From Wolfiporia cocos (taxonomy: Eukaryota > Basidiomycota > Agaricomycetes > Polyporales > Phaeolaceae), in contig JACCLO010000013.1 in NCBI GenBank assembly GCA_029448655.1, positions 1,364,001 to 1,428,000 of the forward strand: DNA of 64,000 bases, in the 5' to 3' direction. Of the stretch, positions 35,703 to 45,469 are shown piece after piece (the stretch's first letter is position 1; every line of letters starts with the position of its first letter). The notes below the pieces were generated by a model that saw nothing but the letters and a program-made list of their open reading frames with translations, did not search any database and had not been told where the DNA came from. Position numbers and translations under genes: made by a program.

Positions 35703-36241
35703 TGTTACGGATCGAATATCCATTCAGCTGAAATAACTAAGTCGAGTTACTCAGCGTATCGAGTAGCGCACTACTCGTCGGACTCAGCAGAGTCAAGCGT
35801 CGATATACTAGCTGCGGGCTTAATTGCTCAAGCCTTTGAGAATGGGTATAAGATCCTTGTATTTCAACAAGGTCAAGCTGAGGAACTCAACCGGTATTTA
35901 CAACGGGGTTTTATACTACAATTCTGTAATCGGGGTCATAGTGTCCTTGGTACTGCTACCACTAAGTCCATAAGGCTAGTACGCTAAGATAACTAAGCCG
36001 AGATGCTGCGGTTGCGCACAACAGTGGCCGAAACGCGGAAGTCTTGTGGTTAGACACAAGATATCAACTAGAACCTGATACGCCGTGAGACTATGGGCAT
36101 AGGGCTGTTGTACATGAAACGAGGGTCGCTGGTTGAACAGGGAACCCTAAAAATATGCGTGCGATACTATGGTTGAATGCTAAGTCCCCTTCTCCAGAGA
36201 GGCGTCAGAGATATTCGAGTAATTTCATATGGACTGTAACA
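35703..36241 (-). repeat. RT-B 3' LTR
   Basis: 539 bp, preceded in element orientation by the purine tract GAGGGGGGGGTGA. Diverged from the 5' LTR at many transitions. Confidence 0.9.
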
Positions 36242-36286
36242 TCACCCCCCCCTCAAGCCTTCATTGCCCTCGATGAAATCCAAGCA

Positions 36287-39200
36287 TCACGGCCATTCAA
36301 AGGGCCTCGGGGTTGGGGTCGTTATACCCTGCATCTCCATTGGGGAGAGGAGGCGTGGGCGGAGGGACCCAGAGCTGGTAGGGCGCACATTCCCCTCGCC
36401 AATGCCATGGCTGGGATACTCGACACGTCGGGCAGCAATAATTGGGGCAGTCGAGGATCCAGTGATAGGGGCTGCCGCAACCTCGACAGGGGTCCGACTC
36501 GGATGGTCAGGGTGGTGATTGGGCTGAGGGGACGTCACGGAGGTAGTCTCCAGACTCATACTGCTGGTGGTGGTGGTGGACCCATATGCACTCTTGGAGC
36601 CATCGGGGTAGGCTGAGGAGGGGGTTGTCCCAGGCGTTGTGGCCCCACTCCCACTCCTCTCGGCTGATGATCTCAACTGATGGAGATCGTCGACCAGCTT
36701 CGTTGTTAGCTGGGGCAGTGGGTGGCGGGATGGCAGGCCCAGCACAGCTCGGCCCCACTCGAACTGGGCGCCGTTCGCAGCTTCATGGATGAGGAGCAGG
36801 GCCCTCTGATTCTCCAGGTCAAGCTCCTGTGGCGGCGGTCTCATGGGGAGCGTTGTGAGATACCAGAGAGCGGTATTCCATAAAATCGTACGGTTCTGCA
36901 ATTCGAGCCAATTCATCGTCGTCGAGTAACCAGGAGGGCACCGGAAGGAGGGGGCTTCACTGACGGGGCAGGTGACGCAGGCCTTCTTCCCGTTTGTTGA
37001 ACTCCTGCCGGATTCGCGATGGCGTCGACGCCCTGAGGTGGTCGATCCACTGTTCGATATTCCACCTGAGTCATTGCCTCTGCCAGAGGACCGTTCGTTT
37101 GAGTTGGACAATCCGTTCCGTGACGTCCTGATAGTTGTCGAAGATGCCGGCAAGCTCCTGTACGAGCTCAAATCTATCGGTCCAGGGGGTTGGATGACCC
37201 CCGGGGGGGATGTCGGACCTGTGCCAGGTGAGTGCATGTTGGGTGCGGAGGTGGGCTTCATCGGAGCACCCGTAGGACCTGCCTGTTTGGTACCCCATGC
37301 GGATGGCAAGGAACCATCGCAGCATCGGGGCCACGGGTCAGTCGGGCTGGTTGGGAGTAGGCTGAGGCAACGACATACTGCTTCTTCGACTTGACGGGTC
37401 CCGATTCCCCTCTGTCCACTTTTGTAGTCCCTCAGAAGGTCAGGCAAATTCTTCAAGTTTATTTCGTCTTCCCAGGAGTTGTCAGCGGATGGGTAGCCTT
37501 TCCAGTGGACAAGGTACTGCTTCTTCCCCCAATGTTGCCTTTGGTTCAGAATGGACTCGACCTCGTACTCGTCATGACCTTCAACCAAGTCTGGGGGTGG
37601 CTTCATGTGATCGGGCCCATGCACCCTTGTCTCATTGAACGGCTTCAGTAGCGAAGCATGGAAGACCAGGTGTATCTTCCATTGGGGTGGTAGGGCTAGC
37701 CTGTAAGTTACAGCCCCGAGCTTCTCGCTGATGGTGAACGGTCCCTCCCTTTTCGGGGCAAGCTTCTGTGATTTGTATGGAAGGTGGAGATTCTTGGCAT
37801 CGAGCCAGACCCTGTCCCCCTTGCTAAATTTGTGCAAGTCATACAAGGACCATCCTGCCATCCGTTTCTGGGCTAATTCATGTGCGGCAATGGCCTTTTC
37901 CCTTGCTTCCCTGACACTCTTCATCCGCTCCTTGGCGGCGGGTACCTGCACTGGCCTGTCTTCTTTGGGCAGTCCTCGCGGGATGTATCCCATGATGACC
38001 TCTGTGGGGGCCAACCCCTTTCAGTCATTCGCGTGTTATGGGTGAACTCTACGTCTGGGAGTCTGGCGACCCAGAGCCGTGGGTCGTTCATGCAATAGAT
38101 GCGCAGATAGACTTCTACTTGCTGGTTCATTCGTTCGGTCTGCCCATCAGTCTGTGGGTGGTATGCCATGCTCAGGGTGGATTCGATTCCTAGAAGTATA
38201 CAGAGAGCTTGGAAAAACTTTGAGGCGAACTGGGGACCTCGGTCCGATATGATTTTCTGAGGGAGGCCGTACTTTGAGTAGATTTGTTGATGGAATATGT
38301 CGGCGGCTCCTTCGCTGGTGATGGTTTTGTCGCATGGGGTCAGGGATATTGCTTTGGATAGTCCATGATCGATGATAACCATGATTGAGTCATATTTCCC
38401 TACTCGAGGGAGGTCTGTGATGAAGTCTACCGAGCATTGCGAGAAGGGAAGCATGTCCTTCTGGGTCGGGATCAGCTGCAATGGCGCCTTTGTCGGGCTG
38501 CAGTCGGGTTTCATCTGCTGACAGACTGCGCAGCCTTTGACATACTTCGCCATGGTCTTTCGCAAGTCAGGCCACCAGAAGTGTTCTTGCACTTTCAGGG
38601 TCGTACCCCAGATCCTGGGGTGGCCAGCCGCAATTGGGTCATGATATCTAGAGACGATGTCCTTTCTCAGGCCAGGGTCCCTTGGCACATACATTCATCC
38701 CTTATACAAGAGGACCCCTTCGCTGTACTGCCAGTCTTCCATTACTGTCCTTAAAGGGGGTGGCTTCTCCTGTTCTAGGGCACGGAGTCCCTGTGCCACG
38801 ATCAGATCGAAGGGCTTTGCAATCTTGATCCGATCGATGATTGGGACCTTGATTGCATGAACAAACAGGGCATCGGGCAGCATTTGGATGTCTTCGTTGT
38901 CATGCTCGGAGCTGTCTAGATTCATGAGGTGCGAGAGAGTGTCTGCCATTACCAGTTTCTTTCCTGGGACGTGCTGCAGCCAAATGTCAAATTGGGATAG
39001 TAGCAGGTGCCATCTTGCTTGTCTTCAATTCAATCTCTGGGCGCTCCGCCAATACGTAAGGTTCTGGTGATCACTCCTGATCAAGATCTGATGTGGACCT
39101 CCTTCTAGAAGGTGGCGCCATTCTTCCAGCACGCGAACCACTCCTAGGAGTTCTCGATCATAGATTTTGTAGTTTCATTCTGCCGGGGTGAGGGACTGCG

Positions 39201-39616
39201 ATAGGTACCCTACCGGTCACTCATTTCCATTATTGTCCTTTTGTTTGAGTACTGCCCCGAGGGCAAATTGTGAGGCGTCGGTCTCCAGAATGAAGGGTTT
39301 CTCCTTGTTGGGGAGGAGTAGCGTGGGAGCTGTTACGAATTGGGTTTTTAGGAATTCGAATGCCTCATTCTCTCGATTCATCCACTTGAACCCTGTACCG
39401 GTAGTGGTTTTTGTGAGATCGATGAGTGGTCACACATGCGTGGAATAGTGGTCGATGAATTTTCTGTAGAAGTTCGCAAACCCTAGGAAAGAGCAGACTC
39501 CCTTGACATTTCATGGGGCTGGCCATTTGCGGATCCCCTTAAGCTTGGCAGGGTCCATCTGGACCTGACCAGGGGTGATTACGAGCCCAAGGAATTCTAC
39601 CCTTTCCACTCCGAAT
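36287..39616 (-). pseudogene. RT-B pol, 3' part: RT end, RNase H, integrase, chromodomain, extension
   Basis: Homologous to RT-C pol throughout. Seen in order: FGVERV at the RT-C insertion point; RNase H; integrase zinc finger (CAVCQQMKPD), SVDFITDLPRVGKY and IISDRGPQFASK; the GPFTISEKLGAVTYRL region; and a chromodomain (QYLVHWKGYPSADNSWED). A proline/serine-rich extension follows, with a conserved ELQNRTILW ... AVLGLPSRH block. In-frame TGA stops lie at 38695, 39175, 39430 and 39511, and there is a frameshift near 38015. The four stops sit where RT-C has Arg; three are demonstrably CGA to TGA and the fourth (RT-C AGG) is consistent with it. Confidence 0.9.
36297..37376 (-). pseudogene. RT-B ORF3 remnant, double zinc knuckle, -1 to pol
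   Basis: From an ATG at 37376 (MSLPQ) to a TGA at 36297-36299 preceded by EAL: 1080 nt, against 1065 in RT-C. The frame is broken by stops and shifts. Conserved blocks with RT-C ORF3 include HLRTQHALTWHR, FELVQELAGIFDNYQDVTER, RRSPSVEIISREEW, DYLRDVPS and the knuckles CRGCGSPYHWILDC and CPTC...HWRGEC. The zinc ligands are kept although neighbouring residues changed. Confidence 0.75.
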
Positions 39617-40323
39617 GTTACGGGTCGAATACCCGTTCGTATATTCGAGTCGCGAATATAGATCGTTCTTCTGCACGTAGGCACGTTGCCGTATGCAAGG
39701 CAAATACTCGTTAGATGCCTTCGGGTCCTAAGTGAAGTCCTTAGGGGATCGGTTAATATCCAATACGCGTTAGAGGATATAATTGGTTCAAGTGCGAGTC
39801 TGATAGAATATAAGACTCGCCTAAGTCCGAGAAGTCAATGTGCACTTTGAGGACTTAGTCGTTCGGTTGCTCGAGCGAGAAATACTGAGCGTAGTTTCCT
39901 ACGTTTGAGAACGAGTATAAGACTTCTTGTTTGTACAACAAGGTCGAGCTGAAGAGCCTCGACAGTAGGTACATTAGTTTATATACTACGTTGGGTTTCA
40001 GGGGTCAAGTCCGTCCCAGATGTCACCGATACTATCTACGCTATAGTACCAAACGTTTGATAGGTATGTAGTGATATACCTGAGACGATAGATAGGAATG
40101 ATGGCGGTTGAACGCCATCTATCAGCTAATAAACGATGAACATGAAACGGTGGCAGAGTTGGATCTGCCAAAGATGAAACGCGCTCTATAAACTAGTACA
40201 ACTGGGGATGCGCCCAGTAGAGTCACGAGTAGCCAGGGGAGTTGGTTGCGCAACAAGTCCCTGTATCGTATTCGCCCAGTGGTGAGTTCTGCCGATATTC
40301 GAAAAATCAAAATAACCGTAACA
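39617..40323 (-). repeat. RT-C 3' LTR
   Basis: TGTTACGG ... CCGTAACA, preceded in element orientation by the purine tract AGGGAGGGGCTGA. Confidence 0.93.
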
Positions 40324-40334
40324 TCAGCCCCTCC

Positions 40335-43300
40335 CTAGACATTCGTCGGCCTCGACGAATTTTCCAAGTTCCTCTCCTCAGAGTGCCTCGGCGTCCTGTT
40401 CGTTGTAGATGTCGCCGTTCCCGCTGAGGGACGGGGTCGTAGGAGTTCGCCATACGAAGTGTTGGCGGCATTCATTCTGTCGATGACCTGGTTGATTGAG
40501 CCCACAAGCTCTGCAAATATAGTCGGGGCAGTCGAGGACCCAGTGGCTAGCGGATCCGCACTGCCGACAAGGTTGTTCAGGCAAGGGCCTCGCTGGTACC
40601 CGTAGGGAAGGGATATCTCTGAGATATTCGTTGTGTCGGTATCTCCAGTGGTGAGCGGCGCGGTGGAGGTTCCGTTGCGCCCACGTGGGTAAGGAGGCGG
40701 TGTCTCGTTCGTGCTCCCTCGCACCTCGCTCAAACTCCTCGCGGGTAATGCTCTGCACCGATGGAGATCGTCGAATAGGCGGCGTGCTATTCGCTCTTCG
40801 CTGCCGTTCTGGGGTAGCCCTAGGGCTCGTCGGGCGTGCAGGTGGTTCACGTCTCCCGTTGCCTCCCATACCAGGAATACGTGGCGCCGGGTCTCTAACT
40901 CCTGTTTGGCGGGCCCTCTGAGTCTCGGTAGGCAGTGGAAATAATACTCTATCGCCCTCCATAAAATCAAACGGCCTTGCAACTCGGCGTCGTTCGTCGG
41001 GGGTGAAAAAGCGGGTGGGTCGTGGTACGTATTCGGGTCGGTTGGGAGTAGCGTGCTCGCGATCCTCGAAGTCGTTGAGCGCGTGTCGTAATCGGGCCGT
41101 CGTGGTGGCGGCCAGTCGGTCGATAAGTCTGTCGGTGAGTAACTCGAGTCCCTCTCTCTGCGCTCTGATCTGCCCCTCCATTCGGACGAGGTCCTCGGTG
41201 ATATTCTGGTACGAGCTGTAGACGTGGGTGAGATCCTGCGCGATGTCGAAGAGGGCCGTCCAGCCATCGGCTCGGCCAGCAAAAGGTCCCTCGGCCCTGT
41301 ACCAGAGCAGGGCGTGTCTGATCTGTAGGTGTTGGGGGGAGTACCTCCTCTGCGGCGTACCTCTCGGTCGTCCTTCCCTGTGACCCGCATCGCTGTGAGG
41401 GGTCGGAGCGCGGCGAGGGAGTTGGTGGCGAGTCGTCGACATACTATTACTGTTCGGTTTTCGAGTGTTGGGGCTGTCCTGACTCTCGTCCTGTGGTAGT
41501 CTTTTATCATCTCCTTGGAGTGTTCTAAATTTCCCTCGTCTTCCCATGAGTTGTCGGCTGTAGCATAGCCTTTCCACTTGACAAGGTACTGATGCTTTTT
41601 TCCTCGCCATCTGTCAGCCAAGATAGCTTCGACTTCGTATTCCTCCTGTCCCTTGACGATATCAGGTGGCGGCCGTAGGTAATTGGGTCCGTGCACCCTT
41701 GTTTCTTTAAATGGTTTTAGTAAGGCAGCGTGGAATACCGGATGAATTTTCCAGTTCGCCGGTAACTGCAACCGGTATGTCGTGGGTCCCATCTTTTCTG
41801 TGATAGTGAAGGGTCCTTCCCTTTTTGGTGCCAGCTTGTTAGATTCGTAGGGGATAGTTAGGTTCTTTGCGTCGAGCCAGACCTTATCCCCTTTCTCAAG
41901 CTTCGGCAGTTCTCTGAGGAACCGCCCCGCCATTCTTTTCTGGGCTAATTCATGCGCGATGAATGCCATTTTTCGCGCCTCTTTGATCTTCTTGATCCTA
42001 TCGACCGCTGCCGGGACGTTCCCTACTCTGTCATAGTCTGGGAATCCTCTCGGAACGTATCCTAGGATTATCTCGAGTGGGGCTGGTCGGTTTTCGGTCC
42101 GTCTGGTGTTGTGCGCAAATTCGACGTCCGGCAGTCGTTGTACCCACTGGAAAGGGTCGTTCATGCAGTAGATGCGAAGGTATACTTCGATCTGTTGATT
42201 CATTCTCTCTGTCTGCCCGTCGGTCTGTGGATGGTACGCTGTGCTCATCGCCAATTCCGTTCCCTGCAGCTTGCATAATTCTTTGAAAAGCTTCGATGCA
42301 AACTGCGGTCCTCTGTCTGAAATGATCTTTCGGGGGATGCCATATTGTGAGTATATCTTTCGATGGAATATTTCTGCGGCCCCTTCGCTTGTGATTGTTT
42401 TGTCGCATGGGGTGAGAGAGATGGCCTTGGATAGGCCATGGTCGACAATCACCATCATGGAGTCATACTTCCCGACTCTTGGCAGGTCGGTGACAAAATC
42501 GACCGAACACTGTGAGAAGGGGAGGGCGTCTTCTCGTGTCGGTATCGGTTGCAAAGGGGGTTTTAGCGGATTCCTATCAGGTTTCATCTGTTGACAGATT
42601 GCACAGCCCCGGACATATTCCGCTATCATTGTTCTCATGTCAGGCCACCAAAAGTGGGTCGTAACCTGTATTGTTGTGCCCCAGATCCCAGGGTGTCCGG
42701 CCGGGATCGTGTCGTGGTATTTTGAGATGACGTCCCGTCGAAGGCCCTCGTCCCTTGGCACGTACATCCTGCCCCTGTAGAGCAGTATCCCATCCGTTTG
42801 TTCTGCGGTGGTTCTCGCGGGGAATTCGCCTGTGCCCCCTAGAGCACGGATTGCCTGTTCCGCAGATTCATCTCGATCGTTGGCGTTCTTGATTCGATCG
42901 ATGATCGGGATCTGGATTGCGTGGACGACGAGTTCGTCTGGAATCATGGTGATTCCCTCGTTGTCTTCGTTGCTTTCGTTCAGGTGGTATAACCTGGAAA
43001 GTGTGTCGGCCATGACTAGTTTCCTTCCAGGGACGTGCTGCAATTTCAAGTCGAATTGCGAAAGGAATAGATGCCATCTCGCTTGTCGCTGATTTAGGCG
43101 CTGTGCGCTTCTCCAGTACGTCAGGTTCTGATGATCACTTCGGATCAAGATCCGATGCGGTGCTCCTTCCAATAGGTGCCGCCATTCTTCTAATGCTCGG
43201 ACTATTCCGAGTAGTTCGCAATCGTAGATTTCGTAGTTTCGTTCTGTTGATGTCAGGGATTGTGAGAGATATACCACCGGCCGTTCGCACCCTGTTTCAT

Positions 43301-45380
43301 CTATCTGTTTCAGTACTGCTCCTGTGGCAAACTGAGAGGCGTCTGTTTCGAGGATGAACGGTTTCTCCTTATCTGGTGTTCCTAGTGCGGGCGCCGTCGT
43401 GAATGCTTTCTTCATGAATTCGAATGCTTTTTGTTCTTTCCCCGTCCATTGGAACCCTGTCCCTGTGACCGTTTTTGTGAGGTCTACCAAGGGTCGGGCG
43501 TGCGTAGAGTAGTGGTCGATAAATTTCCGATAGAAGTTCGCAAATCCTAGGAAGGATCTGACTTCTTTGAGATTTCGGGGAGTCGGCCACTCCTTAATCC
43601 CATTGAGTTTCGCTGGGTCCATCTGTATATTTCCTGGGGTGATGACTAGTCCCAGAAATTCGACTCTGTCGACACCGAAGGCGCATTTCTCGGGTTTCAC
43701 AAAGAGGTGGTTATTCACCAATTTCTGAAGGATCCGCCGCTCTTGTTCCTTGTGTATTTTCTCGTCTTCTGAGAAAATAAGGATGTCGTCCATATAAACA
43801 AGCACCCATCCTTCGAGGATTTCTTCTTTCAGGATTTCGTTCATCATTGCCTGAAAGGTCCCGGGTGCATTGCACAATCCGAAAAACATAACCGTGGGCT
43901 CGTACAACCCTCGGTTTGTTTTGAAGGCTGCTTTCCATTCGTCCCCTTTTTTGATTCGCACGTTGTTGTATCCCGCTCTAAGGTCCATCTTCGTGAAGAT
44001 CTTTGCTCCTTTTAACTTTTCCAGGAGCTCTGAGATCAGTGGCAAGGGATAGACGTTCTTTATCGTCCCTTCGTTCAGATATCGATAATCTTGACAGGGT
44101 CGTAGGCCGCTGTCTTTCTTTGGGACGAAAAAGAATGGTGACGCCACCGGGGATTTTGAAGGGACTATGAATCCCTTGGCCAAGTTTTCTTTTAGGAATT
44201 CGTCCAGCGCCTGCTGCTCTTTAGGCGAGAGTGCATAGACTTTGCAGTCTTTCGGCACAAAATCGGGTTTTAATTCGATTGCGTGGTCCCATGGTCTCGA
44301 CGGGGGAAACGCTGCTGCGGACTCCTTACTGAACACCTTGGCGAAATCCAGTAGGTGTTTGGGGACCATCTCCTCAATCGTTCGTTCTGGTTCGGGGGTT
44401 TTCTGTGCGAATTCTTGGGATTTCGTCAGCGCTTTCCGGACAGCGTTTATGATTTGCATCTTTGTTCGGAACTTCTTTCGCGTCTCCCCTTTCTTCCCTA
44501 TGATCCTAGGGTTATCTTTCACGAAGCGTCGGATCGCTTCATACTCCTCGGGAGTATAGAGCCGCTGTGCTGTTTCTTCTGGCTGGTCCGTGGATCCAAA
44601 TCCTTTCTCCCCTCGTTCTGTTTCATCTAGGTCTTTGACTTCTAAGATGTCGGGGGTGAGGTGTCGTTCGAAAATTATCTGGGCTATTCGCATGCCCGGG
44701 ATAATTCTATGTGTTTTGTTTGAGTAGTTAAAGACGATGGCTCCGACGTCTCCTCGGTAGTCCGAGTCTATGACTCCGGCTTGTACTACCAATCCGTGTT
44801 TGAGGGTGTTGCCTGATCGTCCGGCCAACCTTCCATACGATCCCTTCGGGATCTTCATTTTTACTCCTGTGGAGACGAGTTTCCATCCTCCGGCAGGAAT
44901 CTCGGTTTCTTCCGCGGCGTAAAGGTCATACCCTGCAGCTTCTTGGGTCCCCCTTGTTGGAATTTTTCCTTCTGGGGCAACTACCATTTCTACCGTATCC
45001 ATTCGGATCGTGGCTTCCTGTTTCTTTTTTTCTGCCCCTAGTATCGATTGTACATCGACTGTTTGGTCCTTCCAGTCGATTGTGGGGTTTTCGTCTTTTA
45101 GCCATCCATACCCTAGAATCATATTTTCTGTTCCGATTGATCCTACCAGGAATCGGACTTTTCGTGTTTTCTGGGTCTTCGGATATCGTAGTAGTATGGT
45201 GGCTTCTCGGTCTATTCGCCCATCTTTGTTTTCTGTTCCGTCAACATTTTTGACGATGATCGGGTTCTTCAAAGGTTGCGTGGGCACCTTGTATTTTTCT
45301 ACCACTCTGCTGTGGATTAGGTTCGACATTGCTCCTGAGTCGATTAGTGCATTGCACTTCACGGGTTTTGCCAGCGTCAT
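40335..45380 (-). CDS. pol: RT-C pol polyprotein: PR-dUTPase-RT-RH-INT-chromodomain-extension
   Basis: 1681 aa from the first Met. The frame is open further upstream across the gag stop, so pol is probably reached by -1 frameshifting. Protease has ALIDSGAM (residues 11-18). The dUTPase (about 128-265) has five motifs: AAGYDLYAAE, AGRSGNTLKHG, GVIDSDYRGD, GMRIAQIIFE and GEKGFGSTD. RT has [19 protein letters not shown] and YMDDILIF. RNase H has LETDASQFATGAVL. Integrase has CAICQQMKPD, CSVDFVTDLPRVGKYD and IISDRGPQFASK. The chromodomain is QYLVKWKGYATADNSWEDE. The last 330 or so residues are Pro/Ser/Thr-rich except for a block ELQGRLILWRA ... RALGLPQNG that RT-B shares. That tail overlaps ORF3. 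Confidence 0.95.
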   Translation of the reverse strand: MTLAKPVKCNALIDSGAMSNLIHSRVVEKYKVPTQPLKNPIIVKNVDGTENKDGRIDREATILLRYPKTQKTRKVRFLVGSIGTENMILGYGWLKDENPTIDWKDQTVDVQSILGAEKKKQEATIRMDTVEMVVAPEGKIPTRGTQEAAGYDLYAAEETEIPAGGWKLVSTGVKMKIPKGSYGRLAGRSGNTLKHGLVVQAGVIDSDYRGDVGAIVFNYSNKTHRIIPGMRIAQIIFERHLTPDILEVKDLDETERGEKGFGSTDQPEETAQRLYTPEEYEAIRRFVKDNPRIIGKKGETRKKFRTKMQIINAVRKALTKSQEFAQKTPEPERTIEEMVPKHLLDFAKVFSKESAAAFPPSRPWDHAIELKPDFVPKDCKVYALSPKEQQALDEFLKENLAKGFIVPSKSPVASPFFFVPKKDSGLRPCQDYRYLNEGTIKNVYPLPLISELLEKLKGAKIFTKMDLRAGYNNVRIKKGDEWKAAFKTNRGLYEPTVMFFGLCNAPGTFQAMMNEILKEEILEGWVLVYMDDILIFSEDEKIHKEQERRILQKLVNNHLFVKPEKCAFGVDRVEFLGLVITPGNIQMDPAKLNGIKEWPTPRNLKEVRSFLGFANFYRKFIDHYSTHARPLVDLTKTVTGTGFQWTGKEQKAFEFMKKAFTTAPALGTPDKEKPFILETDASQFATGAVLKQIDETGCERPVVYLSQSLTSTERNYEIYDCELLGIVRALEEWRHLLEGAPHRILIRSDHQNLTYWRSAQRLNQRQARWHLFLSQFDLKLQHVPGRKLVMADTLSRLYHLNESNEDNEGITMIPDELVVHAIQIPIIDRIKNANDRDESAEQAIRALGGTGEFPARTTAEQTDGILLYRGRMYVPRDEGLRRDVISKYHDTIPAGHPGIWGTTIQVTTHFWWPDMRTMIAEYVRGCAICQQMKPDRNPLKPPLQPIPTREDALPFSQCSVDFVTDLPRVGKYDSMMVIVDHGLSKAISLTPCDKTITSEGAAEIFHRKIYSQYGIPRKIISDRGPQFASKLFKELCKLQGTELAMSTAYHPQTDGQTERMNQQIEVYLRIYCMNDPFQWVQRLPDVEFAHNTRRTENRPAPLEIILGYVPRGFPDYDRVGNVPAAVDRIKKIKEARKMAFIAHELAQKRMAGRFLRELPKLEKGDKVWLDAKNLTIPYESNKLAPKREGPFTITEKMGPTTYRLQLPANWKIHPVFHAALLKPFKETRVHGPNYLRPPPDIVKGQEEYEVEAILADRWRGKKHQYLVKWKGYATADNSWEDEGNLEHSKEMIKDYHRTRVRTAPTLENRTVIVCRRLATNSLAALRPLTAMRVTGKDDREVRRRGGTPPNTYRSDTPCSGTGPRDLLLAEPMAGRPSSTSRRISPTSTARTRISPRTSSEWRGRSERRERDSSYSPTDLSTDWPPPRRPDYDTRSTTSRIASTLLPTDPNTYHDPPAFSPPTNDAELQGRLILWRAIEYYFHCLPRLRGPAKQELETRRHVFLVWEATGDVNHLHARRALGLPQNGSEERIARRLFDDLHRCRALPARSLSEVRGSTNETPPPYPRGRNGTSTAPLTTGDTDTTNISEISLPYGYQRGPCLNNLVGSADPLATGSSTAPTIFAELVGSINQVIDRMNAANTSYGELLRPRPSAGTATSTTNRTPRHSEERNLENSSRPTNV
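40378..41442 (-). CDS. RT-C ORF3: double zinc-knuckle protein overlapping the end of pol
   Basis: 354 aa from ATG 41442 (MSTTRHQLPRRAP), just after the chromodomain and -1 to pol; the frame is open for another 56 codons upstream. A helical part (HLQIRHALLWYRAEG, FDIAQDLTHVYSSYQNITED, then EGLELLTDRLIDRLA) comes first. An Arg/Pro-rich middle and a block SPSVQSITREEFERG follow. Near the C-terminus are two knuckles: CRQCGSASHWVLDC (CX2CX4HX4C, residues 292-305) and CRACGLNQPGHRQNEC (CX2CX6HX4C). It ends EAL. RT-B keeps the start, stop, length, frame relation and zinc ligands. No signal peptide or membrane helix, so not an envelope. A nucleic-acid-binding role is inferred. Confidence 0.7.
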   Translation of the reverse strand: MSTTRHQLPRRAPTPHSDAGHREGRPRGTPQRRYSPQHLQIRHALLWYRAEGPFAGRADGWTALFDIAQDLTHVYSSYQNITEDLVRMEGQIRAQREGLELLTDRLIDRLAATTTARLRHALNDFEDREHATPNRPEYVPRPTRFFTPDERRRVARPFDFMEGDRVLFPLPTETQRARQTGVRDPAPRIPGMGGNGRREPPARPTSPRATPERQRRANSTPPIRRSPSVQSITREEFERGAREHERDTASLPTWAQRNLHRAAHHWRYRHNEYLRDIPSLRVPARPLPEQPCRQCGSASHWVLDCPDYICRACGLNQPGHRQNECRQHFVWRTPTTPSLSGNGDIYNEQDAEAL

Positions 45381-45469
45381 GATTACCGGGATGAAGAGGG
45401 ATCGATTCTTCTCGAACGAGGTAATTACATGTGCTGCTTTCTCGGAGGGTAAGACCGTGGGCTTCCCTC

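Noticed and set aside
36155..36616. 153-codon plus-strand frame
   Set aside because: Antisense shadow of the RT-B pol end and ORF3.
40378..41442. ORF3 as an envelope gene
   Set aside because: It sits where env would, but has no signal peptide, membrane helix or fusion-like region, and carries zinc knuckles.
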